A stretch of 64,000 nucleotides of DNA from Azoarcus sp. PA01. GTDB taxonomy: Bacteria > Pseudomonadota > Gammaproteobacteria > Burkholderiales > Rhodocyclaceae. Below, piece after piece: positions 37,003 through 46,630 of the stretch. Position 1 is the first letter of the stretch; every line of letters starts with the position of its first letter. Both the position numbers and the translations under genes were made by a program. The stretch covers positions 620,001-684,000 of the forward strand of contig LARU01000004.1 in assembly GCA_001274695.2 (NCBI GenBank), read 5' to 3'. The notes under the pieces are model-generated. The model ran no database searches. It saw only the letters and a program-made list of their open reading frames with translations, and was not told the DNA's origin.

Positions 37003-38420
37003 TCGCCCGCCTGCAGCGTCACGTAGGAAGTCGCCTCGCCGCGCTGCACGAGCAGCGTCACCTGCTGGCCGTCCTTGAGCCCCGCGACGGCGCGCGTGAA
37101 GGCGGCGACCGATTTCAGCGGGACCTGTCGGCCTCCCGACACCAGCGCGAGGATGAAGTCGCCACGCTGCAGTTCCGCGCGCGCGGCAGCGCCCTGCACG
37201 CGCTCGACGATCAGTCCGTGCTCGACCTCGCGCTCGCGCCGCTGGGCCGGCGTCGGCTCGGCGACCACCAGCCCCAGCTTGTTCGGCGCCGGCTGCGGGC
37301 GCTCGCTGCGCGGCGTGCGGGCCGGCGCGTCGTCCAGCCATTCGCCGACCGTCACACTCAGTTCGCGCGGTTCGCCATTGCGGTACACCTGCACGTTGAC
37401 GCGCGTGGACGGCCGACTCGCCGCGACGATACGAGGCAGATCAGCCGATGCCTCCACGCTCTTGCCGGCGAAGCTCACGATGACATCGCCCTGTTCGATC
37501 CCGGCACGCGCGGCCGGGCCGTCGGGTTCGACCGCGCTCACGAGGGCCCCTGCGGCCCGCGGCAGGCCGAAGCTCTCCGCGAGCCCGCGCGTCACCTCCT
37601 GTATCGCGACCCCGATCCGCCCGCGTTGCACGCGCCCGGTGGTACGCAGCTGCTGCTGGACATCCATCGCGACGTCGATCGGGATCGCGAACGACAGTCC
37701 CATGAACCCGCCCGTCTGGCTGTAGATCTGGGAATTGATGCCGACGACCTCACCTCGGAGATTGAACAGCGGCCCCCCGGAATTGCCCGGATTGATCGCG
37801 ACATCGGTCTGGATGAACGGGACGAAGTTCTCGTCGGGAAGGCTGCGGCCGGTCGCACTGACGATCCCCGCCGTCACCGAATGATCGAAACCGAACGGCG
37901 AGCCGATCGCGACGACCCATTCGCCCACCTTCAGCTTGTCCGGATCGCCGATCACGAGCCTCGGCAAGTCCGTCGCCTCGATCTTGATCAGCGCGACATC
38001 GCTGCGCGTGTCCGCGCCGATGACCCGGGCGCGGAATTCGCGCTTATCGACGAGGCGGACGAGAATCTCGTCGGCCGCATCGACGACGTGCGCATTGGTC
38101 AGGATGTAACCGTCGGGACTGATGACGAACCCGGAGCCGAGCGAGCGGGTTTCAGGATCCGCCCTCGGCAGATCGGGCTTGCGGGGAATGAAGCGACGAA
38201 AAAAATCGAACATCGGATCGTTTTCGTCGAAGCCCGGAAACAACGCCGTGCCTTCTTTCGGCGACTGGCTCGTGCTGATATTCACGACCGCGGCGCCCTG
38301 GCGCTGCACGAGTTCGGTAAAGTCCGGCAGCGATACGGCTGACGCGGCGGCCGCGATCGGCATCAGCGACGACATCACGACCGCGATCAGACAACGAAAC
38401 ACCGTGCTCCATGGCGTCAT
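36999..38420 (-). CDS. mucD: DegP/MucD-type periplasmic serine protease
   Basis: A 473-residue protein with an N-terminal signal peptide (cleavage likely near PIAAAASA), a trypsin-like domain with His in ILTNAHVVDAADE, Asp in TRSDVALIKIE and Ser in NPGNSGGPLFN, and two C-terminal PDZ domains. It degrades misfolded envelope proteins and dampens sigma-E activation. The start at 38420 overlaps the rseC stop (ATGA); the longer frame to 38447 lies within rseC. Confidence 0.96.
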   Translation of the reverse strand: MTPWSTVFRCLIAVVMSSLMPIAAAASAVSLPDFTELVQRQGAAVVNISTSQSPKEGTALFPGFDENDPMFDFFRRFIPRKPDLPRADPETRSLGSGFVISPDGYILTNAHVVDAADEILVRLVDKREFRARVIGADTRSDVALIKIEATDLPRLVIGDPDKLKVGEWVVAIGSPFGFDHSVTAGIVSATGRSLPDENFVPFIQTDVAINPGNSGGPLFNLRGEVVGINSQIYSQTGGFMGLSFAIPIDVAMDVQQQLRTTGRVQRGRIGVAIQEVTRGLAESFGLPRAAGALVSAVEPDGPAARAGIEQGDVIVSFAGKSVEASADLPRIVAASRPSTRVNVQVYRNGEPRELSVTVGEWLDDAPARTPRSERPQPAPNKLGLVVAEPTPAQRREREVEHGLIVERVQGAAARAELQRGDFILALVSGGRQVPLKSVAAFTRAVAGLKDGQQVTLLVQRGEATSYVTLQAGE

Positions 38421-38890
38421 GAAGCCGTTCCCGCGTGGTGTCGGCACGACGCCGGCTCCTTGACCATCTCGACGTCGAACGCCTGGCGCAACCGCGCACT
38501 GCGCAGCACGAAGCGATGCAATCCCACCGCGGCAACGAGACCGCCGACCCCTCCGCTCAGCGCGAACAGATCGCCCTGCCCTTCACCTGCCAGGCCGGTC
38601 CCGAGCGCCGCGCCGGCGATGAGCAGGACGACCGCCAAGCCGTAGCCGAGCAAGGCACCGCGCAGCGGAGCATCATCGTCGATGCGCAGGCGTACGGCGT
38701 CGCCCGCTTCGGCGCCGATCCGGTTGGGCACCCTGAACACCTTGTCGGGCGCTTCGAGCATATACGCAAGCCCGATCGAGCGGCACCCGCCCGGTTCGTC
38801 ACAGCGACCGCATCCGCCCGGACGATCCTCGATGCGAACCCATGCCTCGCCGCTTTCCGCGCGAGTGACCACCGCCCTGGCTTCGATCAT
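38417..38890 (-). CDS. rseC: RseC/MucC family envelope-stress protein
   Basis: A 157-residue protein with the Cys-rich N-terminal motif RPGGCGRCDEPGGCRSIG and two membrane segments (GALLGYGLAVVLLIAGAALG; FALSGGVGGLVAAVGLHRF). It is a minor modulator of sigma-E activity in other bacteria. It overlaps both rseB and mucD by four bases. Confidence 0.93.
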   Translation of the reverse strand: MIEARAVVTRAESGEAWVRIEDRPGGCGRCDEPGGCRSIGLAYMLEAPDKVFRVPNRIGAEAGDAVRLRIDDDAPLRGALLGYGLAVVLLIAGAALGTGLAGEGQGDLFALSGGVGGLVAAVGLHRFVLRSARLRQAFDVEMVKEPASCRHHAGTAS

Positions 38891-39864
38891 CGTGCGACCG
38901 GTTCGATCCCGTCGCCCAACCTCTGGAGTGCCCGCAGAGGAACTTCCCCGAGCGCCGTGACCAGGTGGCCCGCAACGACACGCTTGTATGTGTTTATCGC
39001 TCCGCTCGCTGCCAGCGGCTCCGTACCATTGACGGCACCCTCGGCGGCCAGCGGTTCGATGAATACCGAGATTGCGGCAAGACCGTCACTGAATACGAGA
39101 TGGAGAACTTCGGCGCGATCACGCCCGAGCGGCCGTCGCACGATCGACTTCATCGAGTACCCGGGCAGCGGCGTCGTCAACATCCAGCCGCTCTCTTCCT
39201 TTCCCACCTCGACCCCATGGGCGCGGACAATGCGCCATCGGTCGTCTTTGACATAGCGCGGCTTGAAGGCCTCGGTGGCGATCTCGCCGCCGATCTTCAC
39301 ATCGCTGAAAGAGAACTGCTCGATGATCTCGCCGCGCTCGTCGATCGTGCGGGCCTTGAGCAACAGGCCGGACTGGACTTCGGCCCACAGCAGGTGGCCG
39401 TAGCGCAGGTCGTCCTTGGGCTCCAGGATGACGAGCTGCGCGTCGAGTCCGGCGACGCGGCTCGGTTCGCCCTTGCGAATGCGGTAATTCTCGGTAACGC
39501 TTCCGAACGATGCCGGAAGCCGCGCCGGAAACGCGCGCTGTCCGCCCGGCTGATCGATTATGACGAGCTTCTGATCCGGCAGGACGCATCGCACTTCGCT
39601 GTTGGTCCGGATCACTTCGCGAGGACTTCCGTCGAGCACCTCGAGTCGCTCGTGCTCGGTCCCGCCCGCGTCGACCATGTGCGAGATCCGGGAAGTTTCG
39701 AAGTTCTTGCCCGACTGATAAATGAAGGTCCCGGAGTAGGTCAGGCGTTGGCCCGCCGTAGCGATGCGCTCGAGCCAGGACACCGGGTCGCTCGGTGCCT
39801 GCGCCAGAACCTGCGTCTGGACGAACAGCAGACACAGACTCAACGCAGCGGCAAGACCTCTCAT
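38887..39864 (-). CDS. rseB: RseB/MucB, periplasmic regulator of anti-sigma-E
   Basis: A 325-residue protein with an N-terminal signal peptide (MRGLAAALSLCLLFVQTQVL) followed by a LolA-like fold (DPVSWLERIATAGQRLTYSG, SRISHMVDAGGTEHERLEVL). It shields RseA from the DegS protease and senses mislocalised lipoprotein or LPS. The start at 39864 overlaps the rseA stop by four bases. Confidence 0.95.
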   Translation of the reverse strand: MRGLAAALSLCLLFVQTQVLAQAPSDPVSWLERIATAGQRLTYSGTFIYQSGKNFETSRISHMVDAGGTEHERLEVLDGSPREVIRTNSEVRCVLPDQKLVIIDQPGGQRAFPARLPASFGSVTENYRIRKGEPSRVAGLDAQLVILEPKDDLRYGHLLWAEVQSGLLLKARTIDERGEIIEQFSFSDVKIGGEIATEAFKPRYVKDDRWRIVRAHGVEVGKEESGWMLTTPLPGYSMKSIVRRPLGRDRAEVLHLVFSDGLAAISVFIEPLAAEGAVNGTEPLAASGAINTYKRVVAGHLVTALGEVPLRALQRLGDGIEPVAR

Positions 39865-40424
39865 CGATTGACGTCCTGTCTCACATCCGAAACTGTCCGA
39901 ACGTGCTGGATGACGCCCGAAAGCGGTCCGCCGGACGTCATCGCCTGATGCGCGAAGAGATATTCGCGCTGACGGTCGACCGGCGGGGGATGCGACACGG
40001 TCGCGACCGGGACTGAAACATTTTCCACTGCCTGGAGGGCGCTGGGAGCGCTCGCGGTGCGAAGGTCTCCTTCGGGCTCGGCGTTCAACGTGTACGCAAC
40101 CCACCCGACGGCGGCGATGCCCATGACCGACGCGGCAAGCGGCATCAGCGACTTTCTCGCCCGAGGCTGCGAACCCTTCGACGACGCACCGGCGGAACCG
40201 GAAGCAGGAGGGGCAAGCACGGTCGGCTCGGCTTCGATGCCGGCCATCACCCGGGCGACCAGCCCAGGAGAAGTGTCCCCGGTCCCTCGCAGGACGTCTC
40301 CTATGAGGCAGTATGTTTCCCAGTCGGAGCGCAAAGACCGATCTCGACGAATCGAGTCTAAAACCGGGCTCATTGCCTGTTCGTCCAGATCGCCATCCAG
40401 CAGTGCCGACAGTTTGTCCTTCAT
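39861..40424 (-). CDS. rseA: RseA/MucA anti-sigma-E factor
   Basis: A 187-residue protein starting MKDKLSALLDGDLDEQAMSP, with an N-terminal cytoplasmic sigma-binding domain, one membrane segment (LMPLAASVMGIAAVGWVAYT) near residue 100, and a periplasmic tail. It sequesters sigma-E at the membrane until cleaved. It lies 13 bases downstream of rpoE. Confidence 0.94.
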   Translation of the reverse strand: MKDKLSALLDGDLDEQAMSPVLDSIRRDRSLRSDWETYCLIGDVLRGTGDTSPGLVARVMAGIEAEPTVLAPPASGSAGASSKGSQPRARKSLMPLAASVMGIAAVGWVAYTLNAEPEGDLRTASAPSALQAVENVSVPVATVSHPPPVDRQREYLFAHQAMTSGGPLSGVIQHVRTVSDVRQDVNR

Positions 40425-40437
40425 GAGTACCACCCAC

Positions 40438-41037
40438 CTACCAACGTTTGTCAGGAGCCGTATCCAGCAGCGGCCGCAGTCGTTCAGCAATTGCCTCGCG
40501 TGCCCGGAAAATCCGGGACCGGACCGTCCCGATCGGACAGTCCATGATGCTCGCGATCTCTTCGTAGCTAAGGCCTTCCAGTTCTCTCAGCATGATCGCG
40601 GTGCGCAGCTCCTCGGGCAGCGCCTCCATCGCCTCATCCACCGTCTGCCCGATCTGGCGCGTCATCATCAGCCTTTCGGGCGTATTGATGTCGCGCAGGT
40701 TGTCGCCTTCCTCGAAGGTTTCCGCTTCTTCCGAATCGAATCCGGTCGAAGTCGGGGCACGGCGGCTCTGGGATACCAGGTAGTTCTTAGCGGTGTTGAT
40801 TCCGATCCGGTAAAGCCAAGTGTAAAAAGCACTGTCGCCCCTGAAAGAACCCAAGGCACGGTAAGCCTTGATGAACGTCTCCTGGGCGACGTCCTCCACC
40901 TCGGCAGAATCGCGAATCAACCGCGAAAGCAGCCTGTGCAGCTTGCGTTGGTATTTTGTTACCAGCAAGCCGAAGGCTTGCTTGTCGCCGCGCTGAACGC
41001 GTTCGACAAGCTGCTGATCAATTTCGCGATCGCTCAT
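40438..41037 (-). CDS. rpoE: RNA polymerase sigma-E factor (RpoE/AlgU)
   Basis: A 199-residue ECF sigma factor starting MSDREIDQQLVERVQRGDKQ, with the region-2 box AEVEDVAQETFIKAYRALGS and region 4 GLSYEEIASIMDCPIGTVRS. It directs envelope-stress genes. Downstream come rseA, rseB, rseC and mucD. Two candidate promoters precede it, one of sigma-E type, consistent with autoregulation. Confidence 0.97.
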   Translation of the reverse strand: MSDREIDQQLVERVQRGDKQAFGLLVTKYQRKLHRLLSRLIRDSAEVEDVAQETFIKAYRALGSFRGDSAFYTWLYRIGINTAKNYLVSQSRRAPTSTGFDSEEAETFEEGDNLRDINTPERLMMTRQIGQTVDEAMEALPEELRTAIMLRELEGLSYEEIASIMDCPIGTVRSRIFRAREAIAERLRPLLDTAPDKRW

Positions 41038-41075
41038 GAGCGGGTCGTTTCTCTAGGTTGGGCAAAATCCGCGCC

Positions 41076-41104
41076 AGTATAACGACCGCCCATGAGTCCG
41101 GCAA
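41076..41104 (-). promoter_or_regulatory. Candidate sigma-70 promoter for rpoE
   Basis: TTGCCG-N17-TATACT on the minus strand, about 40 bases upstream of the rpoE start. Box quality and spacing are good. Confidence 0.7.
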
Positions 41105-41119
41105 AGCCGAAGCTACTGC

Positions 41120-41147
41120 AACAGACACAGCCTTCCAAGAATAGTTC
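41120..41147 (-). promoter_or_regulatory. Candidate sigma-E autoregulatory promoter for rpoE
   Basis: GAACTA-N16-TCTGTT on the minus strand, close to the sigma-E consensus GAACTT-N16/17-TCTGA, about 85 bases upstream of rpoE. In Pseudomonas and E. coli rpoE is autoregulated from such a site. Confidence 0.65.
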
Positions 41148-41249
41148 AGACGACGAAGGGGTCTTGTGATTCCGGCAGCTCCAATAGCAGGCGAGGACTC
41201 CGGCTTCCTCCCTGCGACGTGCTATATTCCGGCGCGCGACCGACCCTGG

Positions 41250-42845
41250 ATGCCCACGACCTTGTCAATACAATACGACGTACTCATTCTCGGCAGCGGC
41301 GCCGCCGGCCAATCGCTCGCGCTGCGCCTTGCGGACCATCTGCGCGTTGCGCTGGTGACGAAACGCTCCATCGCCGACAGCGCGAGTTCCTGGGCACAGG
41401 GCGGCATTGCAGCGGTACTCGATGCCACCGACAGCATCGAAGCCCATATCCAGGACACCTTCACCGCGGGCGCCGGCCTGTGCGATCCGGCGGCGACCCG
41501 CTTTGTCGTCGAGCACGGCAAAGCTGCGATCGAATGGCTCATCCGCCGGGGCGTTCCCTTCACGCGCGAAGACCAGTCCGCGATCGGATACCACCTGACG
41601 CGCGAGGGCGGACACTCCCATCGCCGCATCATCCACGCCGCCGATGCCACCGGCGCTGCCGTCCAGGCGACGCTCACCGAACGCGTCTGCGCGCATCCGA
41701 ACATCCACATCCTCGAGAACCACATCGCGATCGACCTGATCCTCGGCGACAAGGTCGGACGCAGTGGCGAAGGCTGCCTCGGCGCCTACGTGCTCGACAT
41801 CGCCGACGGGCGCGTGATCACGATCGCGGCGCGCAGCACGGTGCTCGCGACCGGAGGCGCCGGCAAGGCCTACCTCTACACGACCAACCCGGACGTCGCC
41901 ACCGGCGACGGGATCGCGATGGCATGGCGCGCCGGCTGTCGCGTCGCCAACCTCGAGTTCATCCAGTTTCATCCGACCTGCCTCTACCATCCCCAAGCCA
42001 AGTCGTTCCTGATTTCCGAAGCCGTCCGCGGCGAAGGGGGGATCCTGAGACTCCCCGATGGCACGCGCTTCATGCCGGAGCACGACCCGCGCGCGGAACT
42101 GGCTCCGCGCGACGTCGTGGCCCGCGCAATCGACTTCGAGATGAAGAAACGCGGCCTCGACTGCGTCTATCTCGACATCAGCCACAAGCCGGCCGACTGG
42201 CTGCGGGAACATTTCCCGAACATCCACGCGCGCTGCCTCGAACTGGGCATCGACATGACGCGCGAAGGCATTCCCGTCGTCCCGGCCGCTCATTACACGT
42301 GCGGCGGCGTCGTTACGGACCTTGCGGCGCGTACCGACGTCGCCGGCCTCTATTGCGTCGGCGAATCGGCCTGCACCGGCCTTCACGGCGCCAATCGGCT
42401 CGCGAGCAATTCGCTGCTCGAATGCCTGGTATTCGGGGAAGCGGCTGCGAAAGACATCCAGGCGCGCCCCCGCGACCCGATCGCTGCGCTGCCCGAGTGG
42501 GACGAGAGTCGGGTGACCGATGCCGACGAAGAGGTCGTGATCGCGCACAACTGGGCGGAACTGCGGCGAGCGATGTGGGACTATGTCGGCATCGTCAGGA
42601 CAACCAAGCGCCTGCAGCGCGCACAGCACCGGATCCGCCTGCTGACGAGCGAGATCAACGAGTTCTACTCGAACTTCCGCGTGACCAACGATCTCATCGA
42701 ACTGCGCAATCTGGTCGTCACTTCCGATCTCATCGTGCGCTGCGCGCTCGAGCGCAAGGAAAGCCGCGGGCTGCACTTCTCGCGCGACTATCCTGGACTG
42801 CTCGACGAGGCGCTCCCGACGATCCTGCAGCCGCGAAAAACCTGA
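41250..42845 (+). CDS. nadB: L-aspartate oxidase
   Basis: A 531-residue flavoprotein starting [20 protein letters not shown] (FAD-binding GxGxxG), with the active-site stretch [20 protein letters not shown] and [20 protein letters not shown] typical of the succinate dehydrogenase/NadB family. It oxidises aspartate to iminoaspartate, the first step of NAD synthesis. It diverges from rpoE and runs into the convergent ygfX-like gene with two bases between. No good ribosome site is seen; ATG at 41250 gives the family start. Confidence 0.96.
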   Translation: MPTTLSIQYDVLILGSGAAGQSLALRLADHLRVALVTKRSIADSASSWAQGGIAAVLDATDSIEAHIQDTFTAGAGLCDPAATRFVVEHGKAAIEWLIRRGVPFTREDQSAIGYHLTREGGHSHRRIIHAADATGAAVQATLTERVCAHPNIHILENHIAIDLILGDKVGRSGEGCLGAYVLDIADGRVITIAARSTVLATGGAGKAYLYTTNPDVATGDGIAMAWRAGCRVANLEFIQFHPTCLYHPQAKSFLISEAVRGEGGILRLPDGTRFMPEHDPRAELAPRDVVARAIDFEMKKRGLDCVYLDISHKPADWLREHFPNIHARCLELGIDMTREGIPVVPAAHYTCGGVVTDLAARTDVAGLYCVGESACTGLHGANRLASNSLLECLVFGEAAAKDIQARPRDPIAALPEWDESRVTDADEEVVIAHNWAELRRAMWDYVGIVRTTKRLQRAQHRIRLLTSEINEFYSNFRVTNDLIELRNLVVTSDLIVRCALERKESRGLHFSRDYPGLLDEALPTILQPRKT

Positions 42846-42847
42846 TC

Positions 42848-43318
42848 CTACGGTCGACGCCCCGGGTTTTCGCGCACCCTGACCTCTTCGGGGGCGGCAC
42901 GAGCTTTCTGCCGCAACCAGATGCGGAGCCCTCGCCAGTGTCCTTCGGGCAGGTTGTCGGGCAGCAGCATGATCGATCCGCGACCGCGCGCACCGGCGCC
43001 GTCCGCTTCGTCGCGTCGCCACTGTAGCCACACGGCCCACCCGAAATCGGTGCAGCCCGTCTCCGGCACCAGCATCGCCACTTCGCCGCGGTCGCGAAGC
43101 GTTCCGTCGTTCTCGAGCGTCAGAACTCGGTCCGTTTTCCGCAACTCGACGCGCAGGCCGGCGAAGAGCGATACGGCAAGCACGAAAAGAACCGAACCGA
43201 GAGCCGGCGCGGAAAACGACGAAAGCAGAAACGCGATCGCCGCGATCGTATGGATCGCGGCGATCAGGGCCAGTGCCTGCCGGGAGGGCCTGAGCGGCAG
43301 TTCGAGCGGATAGCGCAT
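42848..43318 (-). CDS. YgfX-like (CptA) membrane protein
   Basis: A 156-residue protein with two N-terminal membrane segments (ALALIAAIHTIAAIAFLLSS; APALGSVLFVLAVSLFAGL) and a soluble C-terminal domain rich in Trp and Arg. The pattern and its position beside nadB, rpoE and the fab genes match the YgfX family. E. coli YgfX has been linked to cell division; the role here is unknown. Confidence 0.7.
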   Translation of the reverse strand: MRYPLELPLRPSRQALALIAAIHTIAAIAFLLSSFSAPALGSVLFVLAVSLFAGLRVELRKTDRVLTLENDGTLRDRGEVAMLVPETGCTDFGWAVWLQWRRDEADGAGARGRGSIMLLPDNLPEGHWRGLRIWLRQKARAAPEEVRVRENPGRRP

Positions 43319-43339
43319 GCGCCGCGCTATTCCGTCCGT

Positions 43340-44578
43340 TCAGATGCGACGAAACGCCAGCGTGCCGTTCGTGCCGCCGAACCCGAACGAATTCGAAAGC
43401 GCTGCGCGGATCTCCATCGGACGCGCCTTGTTCGCGACGTAATCAAGGTCGCACCGCTCGTCCTGCTCGAAAATGTTGATCGTCGGCGGAGCGATCTGGT
43501 TGTGCAAGGCCAGCGCGGTGAACACGGCTTCCACACCTCCCGCGGCCCCGAGCAGATGACCGGTCATCGACTTGGTGGAGTTCACCGCGATCGACTTTGC
43601 CCGATCACCGAAACAGCGCTTTACTGCAGTCGTCTCGGCGACGTCTCCGAGCGGCGTCGAGGTACCGTGGGCGTTGACGTAGTCGAACTCATCGACCGTC
43701 ATGCCGGCGTCGCGCATCGCGTGCGCCATGCAGCGCGCCGCGCCGTCGCCGTCTTCGGCCGGTGCAGTCATGTGAAAGGCATCGGCGCTCATGCCGTAGC
43801 CGGCTATTTCCGCGTAGATTCGGGCGCCGCGCGCCTTCGCATGCTCGTACTCTTCGAGGACCAGCACGCCGGCGCCTTCGCCGAGCACGAAACCATCGCG
43901 TCCCTTGTCCCACGGACGGCTCGCGGTAAGCGGATCGTCGTTGCGCGTCGACAACGCTTTCGCCGAAGCAAAGCCGCCGACGGCGAGCGGCGTGACGGTG
44001 GATTCGGCACCGCCGGCCACCATCACATCGACATCCCCGTACTGGATGAGGCGGGCTGCCTCGCCGATGCAGTGCGTCGCCGTCGTGCATGCAGTGACCA
44101 TTGCCAGGCACGGACCTTTCAGCCCGAGCATGATCGACAGATTTCCGGCGATCATGTTGATGATCGTGCCGGGAATGAAGAACGGGGAAATCTTGCGCGC
44201 CCCGCCCTTGAGAAAATCGTCGTGGGTCGCTTCGATCATCGGCAGACCGCCGATTCCCGACCCGATGTTTACCCCGATGCGTTCCGCATTGGAGGCGGTA
44301 ACGTCCAGTCCGGCATCCCGGAACGCCTGGATGCCCGCGGCAAGGCCGTAGTGGATGAAAACATCCATGCGGCGCGCCTCCTTCGGAGAAAGGTAGGCGC
44401 CGATATCGAAACCCCTCACTTCGCCGGCGATCCTGACCGGGAAGCTGGAAGCATCGAAACGCGTGATTTCGCCGATGCCGGAGCGGCCGTTGACAATGTT
44501 GTCCCAGGCCTCCGGAACGGTATTACCGACCGGCGAGATGATCCCGAGACCGGTAATGACGACTCTGCGACGGGTCAA
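43340..44578 (-). CDS. fabF: 3-oxoacyl-[acyl-carrier-protein] synthase II
   Basis: A 412-residue condensing enzyme: nucleophile Cys in [14 protein letters not shown], catalytic His pair in [12 protein letters not shown] and [14 protein letters not shown]. It elongates acyl-ACP with malonyl-ACP in fatty-acid synthesis. It is the last gene of the yceD-rpmF-plsX-fabHDG-acpP-fabF cluster. Confidence 0.97.
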   Translation of the reverse strand: MTRRRVVITGLGIISPVGNTVPEAWDNIVNGRSGIGEITRFDASSFPVRIAGEVRGFDIGAYLSPKEARRMDVFIHYGLAAGIQAFRDAGLDVTASNAERIGVNIGSGIGGLPMIEATHDDFLKGGARKISPFFIPGTIINMIAGNLSIMLGLKGPCLAMVTACTTATHCIGEAARLIQYGDVDVMVAGGAESTVTPLAVGGFASAKALSTRNDDPLTASRPWDKGRDGFVLGEGAGVLVLEEYEHAKARGARIYAEIAGYGMSADAFHMTAPAEDGDGAARCMAHAMRDAGMTVDEFDYVNAHGTSTPLGDVAETTAVKRCFGDRAKSIAVNSTKSMTGHLLGAAGGVEAVFTALALHNQIAPPTINIFEQDERCDLDYVANKARPMEIRAALSNSFGFGGTNGTLAFRRI

Positions 44579-44599
44579 TGTTCGCTCCGGTAATCAGAT

Positions 44600-44839
44600 T
44601 TATTTCTTCAGATGAGCGGTGACGTAGTCAATCGCCTGCTGAACCGTGGTGATCTTCTCGGCCTCTTCGTCCGGGATTTCGCACTCGAATTCTTCTTCCA
44701 GCGCCATGACCAGTTCGACGGTGTCCAGCGAATCCGCGCCCAGATCGTCGACAAAAGACGACTCGGTCTTGATCTCCGACTCGTTCACGCCAAGCTGCTC
44801 GGCGACAATCTTCTTGACGCGCTGTTCGATGTTCTCCAT
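44600..44839 (-). CDS. acpP: Acyl carrier protein
   Basis: A 79-residue acidic protein starting [20 protein letters not shown] with the phosphopantetheine Ser in [15 protein letters not shown]. The start has AAGGAG upstream; 24 in-frame upstream residues are rejected. It carries acyl chains for FabH, FabD, FabG and FabF, encoded alongside. AcpS, which activates it, is at 30197-30574. Confidence 0.98.
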   Translation of the reverse strand: MENIEQRVKKIVAEQLGVNESEIKTESSFVDDLGADSLDTVELVMALEEEFECEIPDEEAEKITTVQQAIDYVTAHLKK

Positions 44840-44930
44840 GAACAAACTCCTTCCCTGAATGATCCAGATATGAATAAAAAAGCCGGCGTATTCTACCAAA
44901 AAGGATGGCAACCGCTATCGCGGCCGGCGC

Positions 44931-45689
44931 TCACGACATGTACATACCACCATTCACGTGCAGGGTCGTCCCGGTAACGTAAGCAGCAGCGGGTGAAGCA
45001 AGGAAGGCGACCGCCGCGGCGATCTCCTCCGGTCGGCCAAGACGACCGAGCGCGATGCTGCCCAGCAGCGCGTCGCGCGCGGCTTCGGGCAGTGCCCGCG
45101 TCATGTCGGTATCGATGAATCCGGGCGCAACGCAATTGACAGTGATGTTGCGGCTGCCCAGTTCGCGCGCCAGCGCGCGGCTCATCCCGGCCACTCCGGC
45201 CTTTGCTGCGGCGTAGTTCGCCTGTCCCGGATTGCCGGCGCTGCCGACCACCGAAGTGATGTTGATGATGCGCCCGCCGCGCGCCTTCATCATTCCGCGC
45301 ATGACCAGGCGCGACATGCGGAAGACGGACTTCAGATTGGTGTCGATCACCGCATCCCATTCGTCATCCTTCATGCGCAGCGCGAGATTGTCGCGCGTGA
45401 TGCCCGCATTGTTCACAAGAATGCCGACCGCGCCAAAACGTTTTTCGATCTCTCCGATCGCCGCCTCGCAGGCCGCACCGTCGGTCACATCCAGCGCCAG
45501 ACCGCAGCCTTCGGCGCCAGCTTCGAGCAGACTCCTGCCGATTTCCGCCGCGCCCGCTTCCGAAGTCGCCGTCCCGACGAGCGTGGCGCCGAGCCGACCG
45601 AGTTCGAGCGCGACCGCGCGGCCGATACCGCGTGAAGCGCCGGTCACCAGCGCCACTGCCCCGTTCAGGGGTGAATTCGTTGCGTTCAT
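44931..45689 (-). CDS. fabG: 3-oxoacyl-[acyl-carrier-protein] reductase
   Basis: A 252-residue short-chain dehydrogenase: VTGASRGIGRAVALELG (NADPH), LVNNAGITRDNLALRM and the catalytic YAAAKAGVAGMSRA. It reduces 3-oxoacyl-ACP. Its start overlaps the fabD stop by four bases. Confidence 0.97.
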   Translation of the reverse strand: MNATNSPLNGAVALVTGASRGIGRAVALELGRLGATLVGTATSEAGAAEIGRSLLEAGAEGCGLALDVTDGAACEAAIGEIEKRFGAVGILVNNAGITRDNLALRMKDDEWDAVIDTNLKSVFRMSRLVMRGMMKARGGRIINITSVVGSAGNPGQANYAAAKAGVAGMSRALARELGSRNITVNCVAPGFIDTDMTRALPEAARDALLGSIALGRLGRPEEIAAAVAFLASPAAAYVTGTTLHVNGGMYMS

Positions 45690-46615
45690 TTCACTGCCGC
45701 GATCGAGAGTTCGAGACTGGCGGCGTCGTGAATCGAGCCCCCCTGGAGATCACCTGCGATCCGCTTGGTCATCCCCGCGAGCACTTTGCCCGGGCCGCAT
45801 TCAAAGACGTGGCCGATGCCGCGCCGGGAAATTTCCTGGACGATTTCGATCCAGCGCACCGGCGAGAACGCCTGGCGGACCAGCGCGTCGCGGATTGCGG
45901 CGGGATCATTGCACACCGCGACATCCACGTTGTTCAGCACCGCGATCTGGGGGCGCTCGATCGCGACCGTCGCGAGGCGTTCGGCCAGGCGCTCGGCTGC
46001 CGGCCTCATCAGCGCGCAGTGGAACGGAGCGCTGACCGGCAACAGCATCGCGCGCTTCGCGCCGCGCCCCTTTGCCGCCTCGATGGCGCGCTCGACCGCA
46101 CCTTTCGCTCCGGCGATGACGATCTGGCCCGGCGCGTTCAGGTTCGCCGCTTCGACGACTTCGCCGCGGGACGCCTCGGCGCATGCCTCCCGGACCGCAT
46201 CGACGTCGAGGCCGAGCAGCGCTGCCATTGCCCCTTCGCCTGCCGGAACCGCCTCCTGCATCGCCTGCGCACGAAAGCGCACCAGCGGCACCGCATCCTT
46301 GAAGCTCAGCGCTCCCGCGGCGACCAGCGCCGAGTATTCCCCCAGGCTGTGACCGGCGACGAGCGAAGGCTTCGGCCCGCCTGCAGCCAGCCACGCACGG
46401 TACGCTGCAACCCCCGCGGTGAGCATCAACGGCTGGGTATTCACGGTCAACGAGAGCCGCTCCGCCGGCCCCTCGCTCACCATCTGCCACAAATCCTCGC
46501 CGAGGGCCTCCGACGCTTCGGCGAATGTGTCGCGAATCTCGGCCCGTTCACCGTAGGCCGACATCATGCCGACCGATTGCGACCCCTGTCCCGGAAAAAC
46601 CAGCGCAAAAACCAT
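45686..46615 (-). CDS. fabD: Malonyl CoA-acyl carrier protein transacylase
   Basis: A 309-residue transferase with FPGQGSQSVGMM at the N-terminus, nucleophile Ser in VAGHSLGEYSALVAAG and catalytic His in SAPFHCALMRPA. It loads malonyl groups onto ACP. It follows fabH by 15 bases. Confidence 0.97.
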   Translation of the reverse strand: MVFALVFPGQGSQSVGMMSAYGERAEIRDTFAEASEALGEDLWQMVSEGPAERLSLTVNTQPLMLTAGVAAYRAWLAAGGPKPSLVAGHSLGEYSALVAAGALSFKDAVPLVRFRAQAMQEAVPAGEGAMAALLGLDVDAVREACAEASRGEVVEAANLNAPGQIVIAGAKGAVERAIEAAKGRGAKRAMLLPVSAPFHCALMRPAAERLAERLATVAIERPQIAVLNNVDVAVCNDPAAIRDALVRQAFSPVRWIEIVQEISRRGIGHVFECGPGKVLAGMTKRIAGDLQGGSIHDAASLELSIAAVK

Positions 46616-46630
46616 CGTATCCGTCCTGTA

